A stretch of 64,000 nucleotides of DNA from UBA6926 sp045562535 (GTDB lineage: Bacteria > Chloroflexota > Dehalococcoidia > UBA6926). The notes under the pieces were generated by a model. That model worked only from the letters and a program-made list of their open reading frames with translations, was not told the origin of the DNA and ran no database searches. The stretch is taken from contig JBJKVP010000002.1 in NCBI GenBank assembly GCA_045562535.1, positions 30,877 through 94,876 on the forward strand, given 5' to 3'. Numbering within the stretch: position 1 is the stretch's first letter; every line of letters starts with the position of its first letter. Both the position numbers and the translations under genes were made by a program. Of the stretch, positions 1 through 9,134 are shown piece after piece.

Positions 1-422
1 TATCCTCCCGATGGTAGGGCAAAAAAGGAAATATCTCCCCATATGGAACCTCCAGTGAATCCAAATGAATAGGTTCCGTCCATAATTGATTTTGCAGAAC
101 CCGCAAACGCTGGCAACCCTGCGAGCCCAGCCAATATATAGAGCAGCAAACTTTGAATGGCCATCCTACTTCCAAGTAATGCGCCCGTGAATCCTACGGC
201 AAGAGTTTGTAGTGTTATAGGAACAGGTGTTCCATCGATAGGTATTCCTATAGAGGAGAAAATATTTGTATACCATGAAGGGGGAGTAAAAGAAACTTGG
301 CTAGCTATTGCAATAAAAAATGTAAATCCTAGGGTTAGTAATATTTCTTTAGAAAGAGAGAGATTCGGGAATGAGAAATCAATGAGGGTTCTTTTAGACT
401 GATCAGTGGCGGTTGAAGCCAT
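1..422 (-). CDS. bioY: BioY-family biotin transporter, S component (partial, cut by window edge)
   Basis: Membrane substrate-binding subunit of the energy-coupling-factor biotin uptake system. About 140 N-terminal residues are visible; the rest lies left of base 1. Key block is GTPVPITLQTLAVGFTGALL followed by LLLYILAGLAGLPAFAG and a FTGGSIWG segment, the classic BioY core (VPITLQTL..., GLPVFAG, PTGGY). A hydrophobic segment near residues 24-40 precedes it. ATG start at 420-422. It diverges from hrcA, sharing an intergenic region of about 270 bases. No ECF ATPase is visible in the window, so energising partners are unknown. The family call is firm; the C-terminus is unseen. Confidence 0.85.
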   Translation of the reverse strand, partial: MASTATDQSKRTLIDFSFPNLSLSKEILLTLGFTFFIAIASQVSFTPPSWYTNIFSSIGIPIDGTPVPITLQTLAVGFTGALLGSRMAIQSLLLYILAGLAGLPAFAGSAKSIMDGTYSFGFTGGSIWGDISFFALPSGG

Positions 423-559
423 AAGTAGCGCTCCTAATTTATATGGTATTGTAACTTTAACAATTCCCTTGATGTACAGTCAATTAAGATTATTTATATT
501 TAGAGTCTTATAAATTATAGGTAAATTTAATCATCCAATGGCTATCAAATCAACCATTA

Positions 560-586
560 TTAGCAATCAACTATTGAGACTGCTAA
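560..586 (+). promoter_or_regulatory. CIRCE-type HrcA operator, upstream copy
   Basis: Inverted repeat TTAGCAATC-N9-GACTGCTAA. It has the length and spacing of the CIRCE operator bound by HrcA (canonical TTAGCACTC-N9-GAGTGCTAA). The arms carry an AGTC/GACT core instead of ACTC/GAGT, and the left arm has one mismatch (AATC for AGTC). It lies 80 bases upstream of a second, better copy, in front of hrcA. Confidence 0.82.
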
Positions 587-603
587 TATCTAACTGATTT
601 TGC

Positions 604-632
604 TTGACACCATTTGCCCGCAGGAGTAGGAT
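604..632 (+). promoter_or_regulatory. Sigma70-type promoter of the hrcA heat-shock operon
   Basis: TTGACA at 604-609 (perfect -35), 17-base spacer, TAGGAT at 627-632 (5 of 6 to the -10 consensus). Transcription would begin near 638-640, at the left edge of the second CIRCE, so HrcA bound there would block initiation. Confidence 0.75.
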
Positions 633-639
633 CGGGATA

Positions 640-666
640 TTAGCAGTCAGTTGCGAAGACTGCTAG
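640..666 (+). promoter_or_regulatory. CIRCE-type HrcA operator, promoter-proximal copy
   Basis: TTAGCAGTC-N9-GACTGCTAG: eight of nine arm pairs match. It sits directly at the predicted transcription start of the promoter at 604-632 and just before hrcA, the standard position for autoregulation by HrcA. The arm sequence differs from textbook CIRCE by a paired C-to-G / G-to-C swap in both arms. Confidence 0.86.
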
Positions 667-697
667 TTTGATAATATCAGGTATGAAGGACAAGGTA

Positions 698-1717
698 ATG
701 CCGACTGAAAGGCAACAAGAAATACTGAGATTATTAGTGGATTCTTATATTGACTTGGGAAATCCTATTAGCTCAGGAGGGTTAGTTCGTGGGCATGGAC
801 TCGGTATAAGTTCTGCAACTGTTCGGAGTGAATTAGCTGAACTAGGGGATGCAGGATTTCTTTTTAGACCCCACACATCTTCAGGGATGGTCCCCACTGA
901 ACAAGGGTACAGGTATTATGTTGAGTCGCTTCTTCACAATGTGGATTTACCGCTAAATCAAAGAGATATGATACGGCATCAATTACATCAAGTTGAATTA
1001 GATGAGGATAGGTGGATTAGGTTAGCTGCGGCTATTTTGTCGAGGAATGTAGCATGTCTTGCTGTCGTGACTCCAATGTATTATCAAGATGTAAAGCTAA
1101 GGGATTTAGAAATAGTAAGGATAAGCGATCATCGAGCTATGCTCGTACAAATATTAGATGGTGGGAGAGTTCAACGTACCCTAGTGCATTTGACAGGGGA
1201 AATTATGTGGCCGGAGATCGAATTATTTGTGAAAGAGATTTCAATGAGCTATAGGGGCTTAACTTCAGCAGAAATGGAGTCCGCATATCGATTAGCTAAA
1301 GATCCGACAGAGACGCAAATTCTGGATGCATCTATTAACTTACTGAATCAAGCAAGAGAACAGTATGATGGAGAGCCCGTTTTTTATGGCCTGAGCGAAG
1401 TATTAAACCAGCCGGAGTTTTATTCAGATGGTGAGTTATTTAGAGATCTTTTAGAAGCCGTAGAAGGCGGGAGCTTAATTGAAGCTCTACGCCCAACTGA
1501 TATGTCAGCCGGAGAGCTCAGGGTGGTTATAGGTCACGAACATTCTGCACAGTTTCTTTATCCGTATGGAGTTGTGTTGTCCTCATATGGAAATATTTCT
1601 CAAAGCAGTGGTACCGTTGCCGTTATTGGCCCTACCCGAATGTCGTACGCTACAGCAATACCGGCTGTTCGGTTTATAGCTAATTTATTAGATGAATTGA
1701 CGGCTGAACTTCAATAG
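698..1717 (+). CDS. hrcA: Heat-inducible transcription repressor HrcA
   Basis: Repressor of class I heat-shock genes; binds CIRCE and is kept active by GroEL. From ATG 698 it is 339 aa. The N-terminus (MPTERQQEILRLLVDSYI) and winged helix (SSATVRSELAELGDAGFL, then HTSSGMVPTEQGYRYYV) are diagnostic; the C-terminal HrcA domain ends in GPTRMSYATAIPAVRFIANL, also typical. Longer forms are open from TTG 668 or ATG 683, but only ATG 698 has a well-placed ribosome site (GAAGGA, 7 bases upstream), and TTG 668 abuts the operator. First gene of hrcA-grpE-dnaK-GTPase-dnaJ and autoregulated through the two operators. Confidence 0.95.
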   Translation: MPTERQQEILRLLVDSYIDLGNPISSGGLVRGHGLGISSATVRSELAELGDAGFLFRPHTSSGMVPTEQGYRYYVESLLHNVDLPLNQRDMIRHQLHQVELDEDRWIRLAAAILSRNVACLAVVTPMYYQDVKLRDLEIVRISDHRAMLVQILDGGRVQRTLVHLTGEIMWPEIELFVKEISMSYRGLTSAEMESAYRLAKDPTETQILDASINLLNQAREQYDGEPVFYGLSEVLNQPEFYSDGELFRDLLEAVEGGSLIEALRPTDMSAGELRVVIGHEHSAQFLYPYGVVLSSYGNISQSSGTVAVIGPTRMSYATAIPAVRFIANLLDELTAELQ

Positions 1718-1758
1718 TAATGAATAATTGGTAAATTTATAAATATGAGGTAACAAAT

Positions 1759-2304
1759 ATGTCCGATGATAGTGAAAATAAAGACACCGAAGGGTGGACA
1801 ACTGAACAGTGGGAAGCTGCGTACAAAGAGCAACGTGAAAAGGCTGAGAGTAATAGATCTGGCTGGATGAGAGCTCAGGCTGATTACCAGAATTATAAAA
1901 AACGCATTGAACAGGATAGAAGCGATTTGAATAGGTACGCGGTTTCGCCAATACTCTTGCATTGTCTTAGCGTGATAGATGACCTGGAACGTGCGTTTAC
2001 AGCGTTGCCAGTTGAACTTTCTCAATTAACTTGGGTGAGCGGGATTGCTTTGATACATAGGAAAATGTATGGAATTTTAGACTCCAATGGGGTTGTAGAG
2101 ATAGAGGCTGATGGTGAGCAATTTGATCCGAATCTACACGAAGCAATATCTCAGGCACCTGGTGAGGAAGGGAAGATCATTTCTGTAATTCAGAAGGGCT
2201 ATCAGGTTCAAGATAGAGTTCTCAGGCCAGCATTAGTTCAAGTAGGTAATGGTGAGTCTTTAGAAGAGCAAGAAGTTACAGAAGAAATTGAAGAAACAAA
2301 ATAA
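1759..2304 (+). CDS. grpE: Nucleotide exchange factor GrpE
   Basis: Exchanges ADP for ATP on DnaK. 181 aa, usual length. An acidic N-terminus and a predicted coiled coil (about residues 15-60, with MRAQADYQNYKKRIEQDR, the GrpE hallmark) precede the C-terminal beta domain (DPNLHEAISQAPGEEGKI, then GYQVQDRVLRPALVQVGNG, also signature). It follows hrcA by 41 bases, with GAGGTAA before the ATG, and precedes dnaK by 21 bases. Confidence 0.97.
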   Translation: MSDDSENKDTEGWTTEQWEAAYKEQREKAESNRSGWMRAQADYQNYKKRIEQDRSDLNRYAVSPILLHCLSVIDDLERAFTALPVELSQLTWVSGIALIHRKMYGILDSNGVVEIEADGEQFDPNLHEAISQAPGEEGKIISVIQKGYQVQDRVLRPALVQVGNGESLEEQEVTEEIEETK

Positions 2305-2325
2305 TAAGGGGAGAGAAGAAGAATT

Positions 2326-4218
2326 ATGTCTAGAGCAATTGGGATTGATTTAGGAACTACCAATAGTGTGGTAGCAGTCATGGAAGGAGGGGAGGCTACG
2401 GTTATTCCTACTTCGGAAGGCAATCGACTAACACCATCGGTAGTCGCTGTTAATAAAAATAATGAAAGATTGGTTGGATTGGTAGCAAAACGTCAATCTG
2501 TGACCAATCCTGATAATACTGTTTTTAGTGTTAAACGGTTTATGGGGAGAAAATTTGACGACCCAATAGTACAGGGTGATGTGGAGATATCTCCCTATAA
2601 GGTTGGTAAGGCAAAAAATGGTGATGTCAGGGTTCACATGGGAGAAGAAGAGTATAGCCCTCAAGAGATTTCAGCGATGGTTTTGCAGAAATTGAAAGCT
2701 GAGGCGGAAGCGTATCTAGGAGAAGAGGTTACAGAAGCAGTTGTTACAGTTCCAGCATATTTTAATGATTCACAGCGCCAGGCGACTAAAGATGCTGGGA
2801 CCATTGCGGGGCTAGATGTTCTTCGAATTATTAATGAGCCGACGGCATCCTCCTTAGCTTATGGTTTGGATAAAGAGAAAGAAGAAGTAGTTGCTGTTTT
2901 TGATTTAGGAGGAGGAACATTTGATATTTCTGTCTTAGAGATAGGAGATGGAACTTTCCAAGTTCGTTCTACGGCGGGTGATACTCACCTCGGAGGTGAC
3001 GATTTTGATAATGTTATTGTTGATTGGATGAAAGAAGAATTTAATAAACAGGAAGGTATTGATTTAGGTCAAGATCGGTCAGCAACCCAACGTCTAAGAG
3101 AAGCTGCGGAACGAGCTAAACAAGAACTTTCCACTGTTGCTCAAACAGAACTTAATTTACCTTTTATTACAGCTGATGCGTCAGGACCTAAACATCTTAC
3201 GATGACATTGACCAGATCCAATCTAGAACAATTGGTAGAAAAACTTGTTGCGAGAACGGAAGGCCCATGCTTACAGGCTATTGAAGATGCAGGATTAACC
3301 AGTGATAAAATTGATGAGGTTATCCTAGTTGGTGGTCAGTCCAGAATGCCAAGAATTCAAGAGAAGGTTAAGGAAATTTTTGGTAAGGAGCCTAACAGAA
3401 CAGTTAATCCAGATGAAGCAGTTTCTCTGGGAGCTGCGATTCAAGCAGGTGTTCTAACTGGTGATGTTCAAGAGGTCTTGCTCCTAGATGTGACACCGCT
3501 GACTCTGGGTATAGAGACTTTAGGCAGTGTTTCTACTTCTATAATACCCAGAAACACAACTATTCCTACTGCGAAAAGCCAAGTTTTCTCTACGGCTGCA
3601 GATGGTCAAACAAGTGTGGAGATTCATGTTCTACAGGGTGAGCGGGCAATGGCTACAGATAATAAATCATTAGGTAGATTTATTTTAGATGGCATTGCAC
3701 CTTCTCCTCGTGGATTACCACAAATAGAAGTAACTTTTGATATCGATGCAAATGGGATATTAAATGTGAGTGCAGTTGATAAGGCTACTTCGAGAGAGCA
3801 GAAAATTGTTATACAGGCAGGTAGTGGATTAACACCTGAAGAAATTGAAAAGATGGCACAAGACGCCGAGTTAAATGCTACAGAAGATGCCGAAAAACGT
3901 GCAAACGTAGAAGTTCGTAATCAGGCAGATACCGCTACATTTGCAGCCGAAAAAACCTTAGAGGAGCATTCAGAACACGTAACAGATGAGATGAAGGTTC
4001 AAATTGAAGAAAAAATTAAAGAGATTAGAGAAGGGTTAACGCAGGATATTCCTTCTGAAACACTCTCTAGTTTGACTCAAGAATTATCTGTCTTATTACA
4101 AACTATTGGCGAAGCGGTTTATCAATCAACTGCTGAAGAAGGAACAGAAGTTCCCAATTCAGCTGAAGGTGAAGATGGTGAACCAGAAGTCGTAGAGGGA
4201 GAATTTAAAGAGGTATAA
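2326..4218 (+). CDS. dnaK: Chaperone protein DnaK (Hsp70)
   Basis: ATP-dependent cytosolic Hsp70. 630 aa, full length. ATPase domain starts with AIGIDLGTTNSVVAVMEGG; phosphate loops VFDLGGGTFDISVLEIG and ILVGGQSRMPRIQ, hinge DVTPLTLGIETLG, substrate-binding domain to about residue 500, then a helical lid and an acidic tail ending EVVEGEFKEV. Strong ribosome site (AAGGGGAGAG). It is co-transcribed with grpE, so it falls under the CIRCE operators. No defect is seen. Confidence 0.98.
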   Translation: MSRAIGIDLGTTNSVVAVMEGGEATVIPTSEGNRLTPSVVAVNKNNERLVGLVAKRQSVTNPDNTVFSVKRFMGRKFDDPIVQGDVEISPYKVGKAKNGDVRVHMGEEEYSPQEISAMVLQKLKAEAEAYLGEEVTEAVVTVPAYFNDSQRQATKDAGTIAGLDVLRIINEPTASSLAYGLDKEKEEVVAVFDLGGGTFDISVLEIGDGTFQVRSTAGDTHLGGDDFDNVIVDWMKEEFNKQEGIDLGQDRSATQRLREAAERAKQELSTVAQTELNLPFITADASGPKHLTMTLTRSNLEQLVEKLVARTEGPCLQAIEDAGLTSDKIDEVILVGGQSRMPRIQEKVKEIFGKEPNRTVNPDEAVSLGAAIQAGVLTGDVQEVLLLDVTPLTLGIETLGSVSTSIIPRNTTIPTAKSQVFSTAADGQTSVEIHVLQGERAMATDNKSLGRFILDGIAPSPRGLPQIEVTFDIDANGILNVSAVDKATSREQKIVIQAGSGLTPEEIEKMAQDAELNATEDAEKRANVEVRNQADTATFAAEKTLEEHSEHVTDEMKVQIEEKIKEIREGLTQDIPSETLSSLTQELSVLLQTIGEAVYQSTAEEGTEVPNSAEGEDGEPEVVEGEFKEV

Positions 4219-4251
4219 CTAGGTATTCCAGATAAGATTGCGAGGCATTTT

Positions 4252-5241
4252 TTGGTTGGTGAAGATACGAAACGATTGATTGGGCGTCTTTTAGATGGCG
4301 ATTTTAATGCTGTACCTCGCCTTATAACTCTGGTTGAAAAAGGCTCCGAAGATGTGCCAATAATAATGGAATCCTTGCCAAGTGATCGACTTGGCAAAGC
4401 CAAAAAAATCGGTATTACTGGTCCGCCGGGAGCCGGTAAAAGCACTTTGGTCGAAAGTATTACCTCTCATATGAGACAGGATAAATTGAAAGTAGGCATA
4501 CTGGTTATAGACCCTTCGAGTCCCTTTACGGGAGGTGCTATTCTTGGCGATCGCGTTCGAATGTCTGATCACTACTTGGATCAAGAGGTATTTATACGTA
4601 GTATTGCAACCAGAGGAGCCTCTGGTGGGCTTTCAGAGGTAGTTCCAAGAGCCATAAAAATTCTTGATGCTGCTGGCGTTGACATTATCTTGCTTGAAAC
4701 TGCCGGGGTTGGACAAACTGAATTAGATGTTAAAGATGTGGTGGACACTGTAACGGTTGTTTTAGTGCCAGAGGCAGGAGATGCTATTCAGACAATGAAA
4801 GCGGGTTTAATGGAAATCGCTGATATTTTTGTTGTTAATAAAGCTGATCGTTCAGGTTCTAAGAGAATGGCATCTGATTTAAGTATGAGCGTACATCTAG
4901 GCTCAAAAAACGATTGGTGGGACACTCCCGTGTTATTAACGCAAGCTCATAGAGGTATTGGTGTTAAGGAACTCATCGATGCATTTAACGGGCATAGAAA
5001 GATAATGGAAGATACGGATAATCTTGATAAAATTAGGACGATACAGCGTAGAAGAGAACTTGAAATGACTATTCGTGGGCAGATTTTTTCCAGAATAAAG
5101 CATTCTGCATCGTTTTCACCGAAATTAACAGATATTATTGATCAAGTTGATACAGGGAAGATGGACCCTACGGTTGCGGCTAATGCACTGCTTACAGATC
5201 AAAATTTGTTGGCAGAATGGTTGAAACCAAGCGGCGATTAA
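4252..5241 (+). CDS. MeaB/ArgK-type G3E GTPase
   Basis: P-loop GTPase of the MeaB/ArgK (LAO/AO kinase) group, known as chaperones that protect and load methylmalonyl-CoA mutase-type B12 enzymes. 329 aa, standard length. Walker A GPPGAGKS at residues 57-64, DPSSPFTGGAILGDRVRM block, LLETAGVGQTE (switch/Walker B region) and NKAD guanine-specificity motif. The start is TTG, supported by GAGG 6 bases upstream. It sits between dnaK and dnaJ in the HrcA operon, 33 bases after dnaK; no B12-dependent mutase gene is in the window. Its client is therefore unknown. Older annotations call the family arginine/ornithine kinase, which is not supported here. Confidence 0.9.
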   Translation: MVGEDTKRLIGRLLDGDFNAVPRLITLVEKGSEDVPIIMESLPSDRLGKAKKIGITGPPGAGKSTLVESITSHMRQDKLKVGILVIDPSSPFTGGAILGDRVRMSDHYLDQEVFIRSIATRGASGGLSEVVPRAIKILDAAGVDIILLETAGVGQTELDVKDVVDTVTVVLVPEAGDAIQTMKAGLMEIADIFVVNKADRSGSKRMASDLSMSVHLGSKNDWWDTPVLLTQAHRGIGVKELIDAFNGHRKIMEDTDNLDKIRTIQRRRELEMTIRGQIFSRIKHSASFSPKLTDIIDQVDTGKMDPTVAANALLTDQNLLAEWLKPSGD

Positions 5242-5305
5242 TTAAATCTACTTCTGATGGTAAAAAAGCTTAACTTTATGAGAAAAATACAGATAGAATA
5301 GACAT

Positions 5306-6445
5306 ATGACTACAAAACGTGACTTTTACGATGTACTGGGTATAAATAAGAATGCCTCTGATGAAGAGATTAAGAAAGCTTATAGAAAACTTGCATTCGA
5401 ACATCACCCTGATCGCGATAAATCAGAGGGAGCTGATGGTAGGTTTAAGGAAATTAACGAAGCTTACGAAATTTTACGTGATAATGATAAGCGTGCTGCG
5501 TACGACAGATTTGGTCATGCAGGGGTTGGAGGAGAACCAACAGGAGCGAGAGGCTTTGAAGGGTTTTCTGGTTTTGGCGGATTCGGGGATATTTTCGATG
5601 CCTTTTTTAGTGGGGCCAATGGAACAGGTGGAGGACGCCCGAGTAAAGAACGAGGAACAGATTTACTTATTGAAATGAAGCTTACCTTTGATGAGGCGAT
5701 GCAAGGGGTCGAAAGAGAAGTGCGGTTCCAGCGTAGCGAGACTTGCGATAGTTGCAGAGGCTCTGGGGGTGAACCGAATACTGAACCAGAAATCTGTTCC
5801 AGTTGTAAGGGGACCGGAGAAGTACGAAGAACACAGCAGAATTTGTTCGGACAATATGTAAATATAAGTGCTTGCTCGAAATGTAGCGGTGAAGGCAGAG
5901 TAATCACTAAACCTTGCTCTAGCTGTAAGGGGAACCGGAGACTTAAGAAGCAACGGAATATTAGAGTAGTGGTACCTGCAGGCGTTGATAATGGTAATAG
6001 AGTAAGAATGAACGGTGAAGGAGAAAGTGGCCGAAGAAGCGGCCCCCCAGGAGATTTGTACATTGAACTCAACGTCGCTCCTAGTCCGATATTTGAGAGA
6101 GAAGGTCTGAATCTTTTCTTAAGGTTGCCTATTAACCTGGCGCAGGCTTCTCTGGGTGGTGAAATTAAGGTTCCCACTTTAGATGGAGAAGAAAATTTTA
6201 AGATTCCATCTGGTGTTCAATCTGGCCAAGTGTTTCGTTTGAAAGGCAAAGGATCAGCAGATATTCATAATAAAAAAATGAAGGGTGATTTGGTTCTTAT
6301 AGCAGATGTAGTGGTTCCTAAAAAATTAAATAAAGACCAAAAAGAACTTCTCGAAAAATTTAAAGATACTTTACCAAGTGAGATTGATTTTGTTAATAAA
6401 GCTGAAACCAAGAGCTTTTTTGATCGTTTAAGGCTTAATTTTTAA
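5306..6445 (+). CDS. dnaJ: Chaperone protein DnaJ (Hsp40)
   Basis: Co-chaperone that stimulates DnaK ATPase. 379 aa. J domain with the HPD motif (FEHHPDRDK, about residues 30-38), Gly/Phe-rich linker (about 70-115), four cysteine repeats of the zinc region (CDSCRGSG, CSSCKGTG, CSKCSGEG, CSSCKGNR), then the C-terminal substrate-binding and dimer domains. The last cysteine repeat ends in NR rather than the usual GxG glycine, but all eight cysteines are kept. Last gene of the heat-shock operon, 64 bases after the GTPase gene. Confidence 0.97.
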   Translation: MTTKRDFYDVLGINKNASDEEIKKAYRKLAFEHHPDRDKSEGADGRFKEINEAYEILRDNDKRAAYDRFGHAGVGGEPTGARGFEGFSGFGGFGDIFDAFFSGANGTGGGRPSKERGTDLLIEMKLTFDEAMQGVEREVRFQRSETCDSCRGSGGEPNTEPEICSSCKGTGEVRRTQQNLFGQYVNISACSKCSGEGRVITKPCSSCKGNRRLKKQRNIRVVVPAGVDNGNRVRMNGEGESGRRSGPPGDLYIELNVAPSPIFEREGLNLFLRLPINLAQASLGGEIKVPTLDGEENFKIPSGVQSGQVFRLKGKGSADIHNKKMKGDLVLIADVVVPKKLNKDQKELLEKFKDTLPSEIDFVNKAETKSFFDRLRLNF

Positions 6446-6463
6446 CTATACTCGAAAACACGT

Positions 6464-7723
6464 TTAGCTATTTGGTTTTGCATTGTTTGTTAATAATGGT
6501 TCTTTTGAAATCAATACTGTGAATGACCCTAGCATGAAAGCAAATATTATGAGTACGAAAGCTGGGGCATAAGTTTGATACACATCATATCCGTAACCTA
6601 CTAATACTGGTGCCAAAGCAGTAGATAATGTTGTCATGGGGTGTGCTATTCCATTAATGGAACCAATATTTGCTCTACCAAAATATTTCGCCCATAGAAA
6701 TTGGCTCAAAGGGATTGTACCGCCAAAACCGAAGCCGTACAGGAAGAATGCCCAGAATAGTACTACTATATTTAGATTACTTGATGTGGTTAACATCAAT
6801 CCAACACCTATCGAACAGAGAGAATATGCTAAGAACACTAGCTTTCTCGGGTCAAATTTTTGCAGAGTATATCCCCAAAGAAACTTTCCAGTTAGGTTTC
6901 CTATACCATTGACTGTTAGAGCGGCTGCAGCTGTAGTTCTAGAAAATCCGGCTTCCACCGTGAACGGTATGGCATGGATTAACACAGATATTAACGCACC
7001 CATTATTAATCCAAATCCAAAAACCAGTGACCAAAAAGATTTTGTTCGTATTGCTTCAGAAGCCGTTAATGAATTTGGTTCCAACGGCTTACCGTTAGTA
7101 CCATTAGAAATTGTGTTTATCGATATATTTCCGTCTGGTTCTAGCCCGTAGTCTTCTGGACTACGCCTCATAATAAAAGCAATTGGAATCAAAAGAACGA
7201 CCACAGAAATTCCGAGAGTGTTATAACCTACACGCCAACCAAAAGAATCTACAACAAATGTCATTAAAAATGGTGTAATCAAGCCGGCAAGCGATATCCC
7301 GATGGATCCCAATGATAGAGCCCATCCTCTACGAGCTATAAACCATTTACTGATTGTTGCGTTAATGACCATAGGACCAAAAAAATTCCAGCCTAAAAAC
7401 CCGGCAATTGAATATAGAATAAGGAACACAAAAAGGTTAGATTGTATAGAAAGCAAGAAAAGGCAAATTCCGCTAACACCTGCGCCCAGTAGTATTAAAG
7501 GTCTCGGGCCTTTTGTATCAACGACTTTTCCAGCTATTATGGCAGAGATAGCACCCGCTCCAACCGCCAACGAGGAACCTAGCGTAAATTCCCAAACTTT
7601 CCATCCCAAATCAGCAATCACTGGCTTCATAAATACGCCGATAACCGCCTGCCCGACGCTCATGGAGGCAAATTGGCATACTATTGCAGCTAGAACTATC
7701 CACCAGCCGTAATAAAATTTCAT
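6464..7723 (-). CDS. MFS transporter, monocarboxylate/oxalate-formate antiporter type
   Basis: Inner-membrane secondary transporter of 419 aa, predicted 12 membrane segments. The opening (FYYGWWIVLAAIVCQFASMS) and the WFIARRGWALSLGSIGISL loop match the monocarboxylate/oxalate-formate-like MFS group; the loop after helix 2 reads AGKVVDTKGPRPLILLG. A hydrophilic central loop lies at about residues 190-225. The substrate cannot be read from sequence; small organic acids are the usual guess. It converges with dnaJ, 18 bases apart, with no obvious terminator between them. Confidence 0.85.
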   Translation of the reverse strand: MKFYYGWWIVLAAIVCQFASMSVGQAVIGVFMKPVIADLGWKVWEFTLGSSLAVGAGAISAIIAGKVVDTKGPRPLILLGAGVSGICLFLLSIQSNLFVFLILYSIAGFLGWNFFGPMVINATISKWFIARRGWALSLGSIGISLAGLITPFLMTFVVDSFGWRVGYNTLGISVVVLLIPIAFIMRRSPEDYGLEPDGNISINTISNGTNGKPLEPNSLTASEAIRTKSFWSLVFGFGLIMGALISVLIHAIPFTVEAGFSRTTAAAALTVNGIGNLTGKFLWGYTLQKFDPRKLVFLAYSLCSIGVGLMLTTSSNLNIVVLFWAFFLYGFGFGGTIPLSQFLWAKYFGRANIGSINGIAHPMTTLSTALAPVLVGYGYDVYQTYAPAFVLIIFAFMLGSFTVLISKEPLLTNNAKPNS

Positions 7724-7767
7724 GGTACTACTTCATAGTAATAGTAGTTTAAATATGAGCAATCATC

Positions 7768-8904
7768 TCACCATTGTACAAACATAGGCATTACAACATG
7801 GAGATATTCTCCACCATCATTTGCCAAAGGTTTAATAGTTCCAGGACTGGAAGGACTACTTGTTTCAAGAGTAACCTTTCCATTTAATGAGCTTAGTACG
7901 TCCACTAGGTAGCGACTATTAAATGCTATTTGCGATTCTTCACCTTCAACGATGGCATCAATATCAGCTTCGTTTTCCCCTACTTCATCAGAGCGGGCTG
8001 CAAGCCTCAGTGTTCCGGCCTGATCACCTTCTCCGGGATTAACATAGAGCCTGACAATACCATTACCATCACGTGCAAACACTGCCGCTGTCCTTGTAGC
8101 TCTCAGGAAGTCTCCGACTTCGATAGTAGCTTTGGTTTGATAGTTTTCTGGTATTAATTGATTATAGTTTGGAAAAGTTCCTTGGAGTAATTGGGATATT
8201 ACCTCAGTTTCTTTGAGCCTAAAAAGGATCTGGTTTTTTTCGGGACTTATCATAATTGATACTGGGTCTTCTTGTTCTGCAAGTAGTCTTTCTACTTCCC
8301 GTAGAGATCTTGCAGGTATTATTAAATCAGTGTTTTGATCTAAGGTTGCGTCGAGATCTATTTTTTGTACTGCAAGCCTGAATCCATCCGCTGCTGCCAT
8401 AGTCATTTCCTTGTTGCTAAAAGCAGTATGGATACCCGTTAGTACTGGTCTTGCGTCATCTGTAGCAGCAGCAAACGAAACACGTTCTATGCATAGGCGT
8501 AATTTTTCTGCTGGTATTTGTAAGTTTATCCCGTCTTCTAGATTTGGAGTAACAGGGAAATCATCTGCACTTTGCCCGGTAAGTTTAGCGTTGACCCGGC
8601 CTGAACTTAATTCAAGTTGCTTTGTCGCACTTGATAGTTCCATTGACACAAGGTCTGGCTGCAGCGATGTAACAAATTCTGTTAGGAGTCTAGCAGGAAC
8701 GGCAATTGACCCCTCAGAGGTTACTTCAGCATCGATCTGACAAGAAATTGAAATTTCGAGGTTCGTTGCTGATAGTTCAAGCGAAGAACTTCCTGCTTTG
8801 AGAAGTACATGGGTTGTGATTGGCAGCGTTGATCTTGTCGCCACAGCTCTACCTACCACCGCTAAACTGCGCGCTAATTTATCCTGTGCAACACTTAGCT
8901 TCAT
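7768..8904 (-). CDS. dnaN: DNA polymerase III beta subunit (sliding clamp)
   Basis: Ring-shaped processivity clamp of the replicative polymerase. 378 aa from ATG 8902-8904; a longer reading from GTG 8916 is rejected because that GTG lies inside the ribosome site GGTGGAG. It starts MKLSVAQDKLARSLAVVGRAV, contains TLPITTHVLLKA, and ends EYLHVVMPMFVQW, matching the conserved clamp C-terminus (MPMR/VQW-like). Three clamp domains of about 125 aa each fit the length. dnaA is not next to it, unlike in many bacteria; the neighbours are a transporter and a divergent hydrolase. Confidence 0.96.
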   Translation of the reverse strand: MKLSVAQDKLARSLAVVGRAVATRSTLPITTHVLLKAGSSSLELSATNLEISISCQIDAEVTSEGSIAVPARLLTEFVTSLQPDLVSMELSSATKQLELSSGRVNAKLTGQSADDFPVTPNLEDGINLQIPAEKLRLCIERVSFAAATDDARPVLTGIHTAFSNKEMTMAAADGFRLAVQKIDLDATLDQNTDLIIPARSLREVERLLAEQEDPVSIMISPEKNQILFRLKETEVISQLLQGTFPNYNQLIPENYQTKATIEVGDFLRATRTAAVFARDGNGIVRLYVNPGEGDQAGTLRLAARSDEVGENEADIDAIVEGEESQIAFNSRYLVDVLSSLNGKVTLETSSPSSPGTIKPLANDGGEYLHVVMPMFVQW

Positions 8905-9134
8905 TTTATTCTCCACCTAAACATTTATTACTTTCTAGCAGTCTACATCATCATCAATAATGGATAAATAGACTAGATATCGGATTTTATAGACGTTCCG
9001 AATACCAGCTAGTGTAATTTTATTGTAATTAAGCAATTTATGCTACTTCTCTAATAGATTTCTATTTATACGAAGTATACAATCCGAGGAGATGGTGATT
9101 GGAATTAAAAACTAGTTTATTGTGGAGGGTGACT

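Noticed and set aside
8935..8943. Half CIRCE-like CTAGCAGTC near dnaN
   Set aside because: The second arm is not at the 9-base spacing; a chance half-site is more likely.
8905..9134. Possible replication origin next to dnaN
   Set aside because: Only one weak DnaA-box-like sequence (TTTATCCAT) and no cluster; dnaA is absent.
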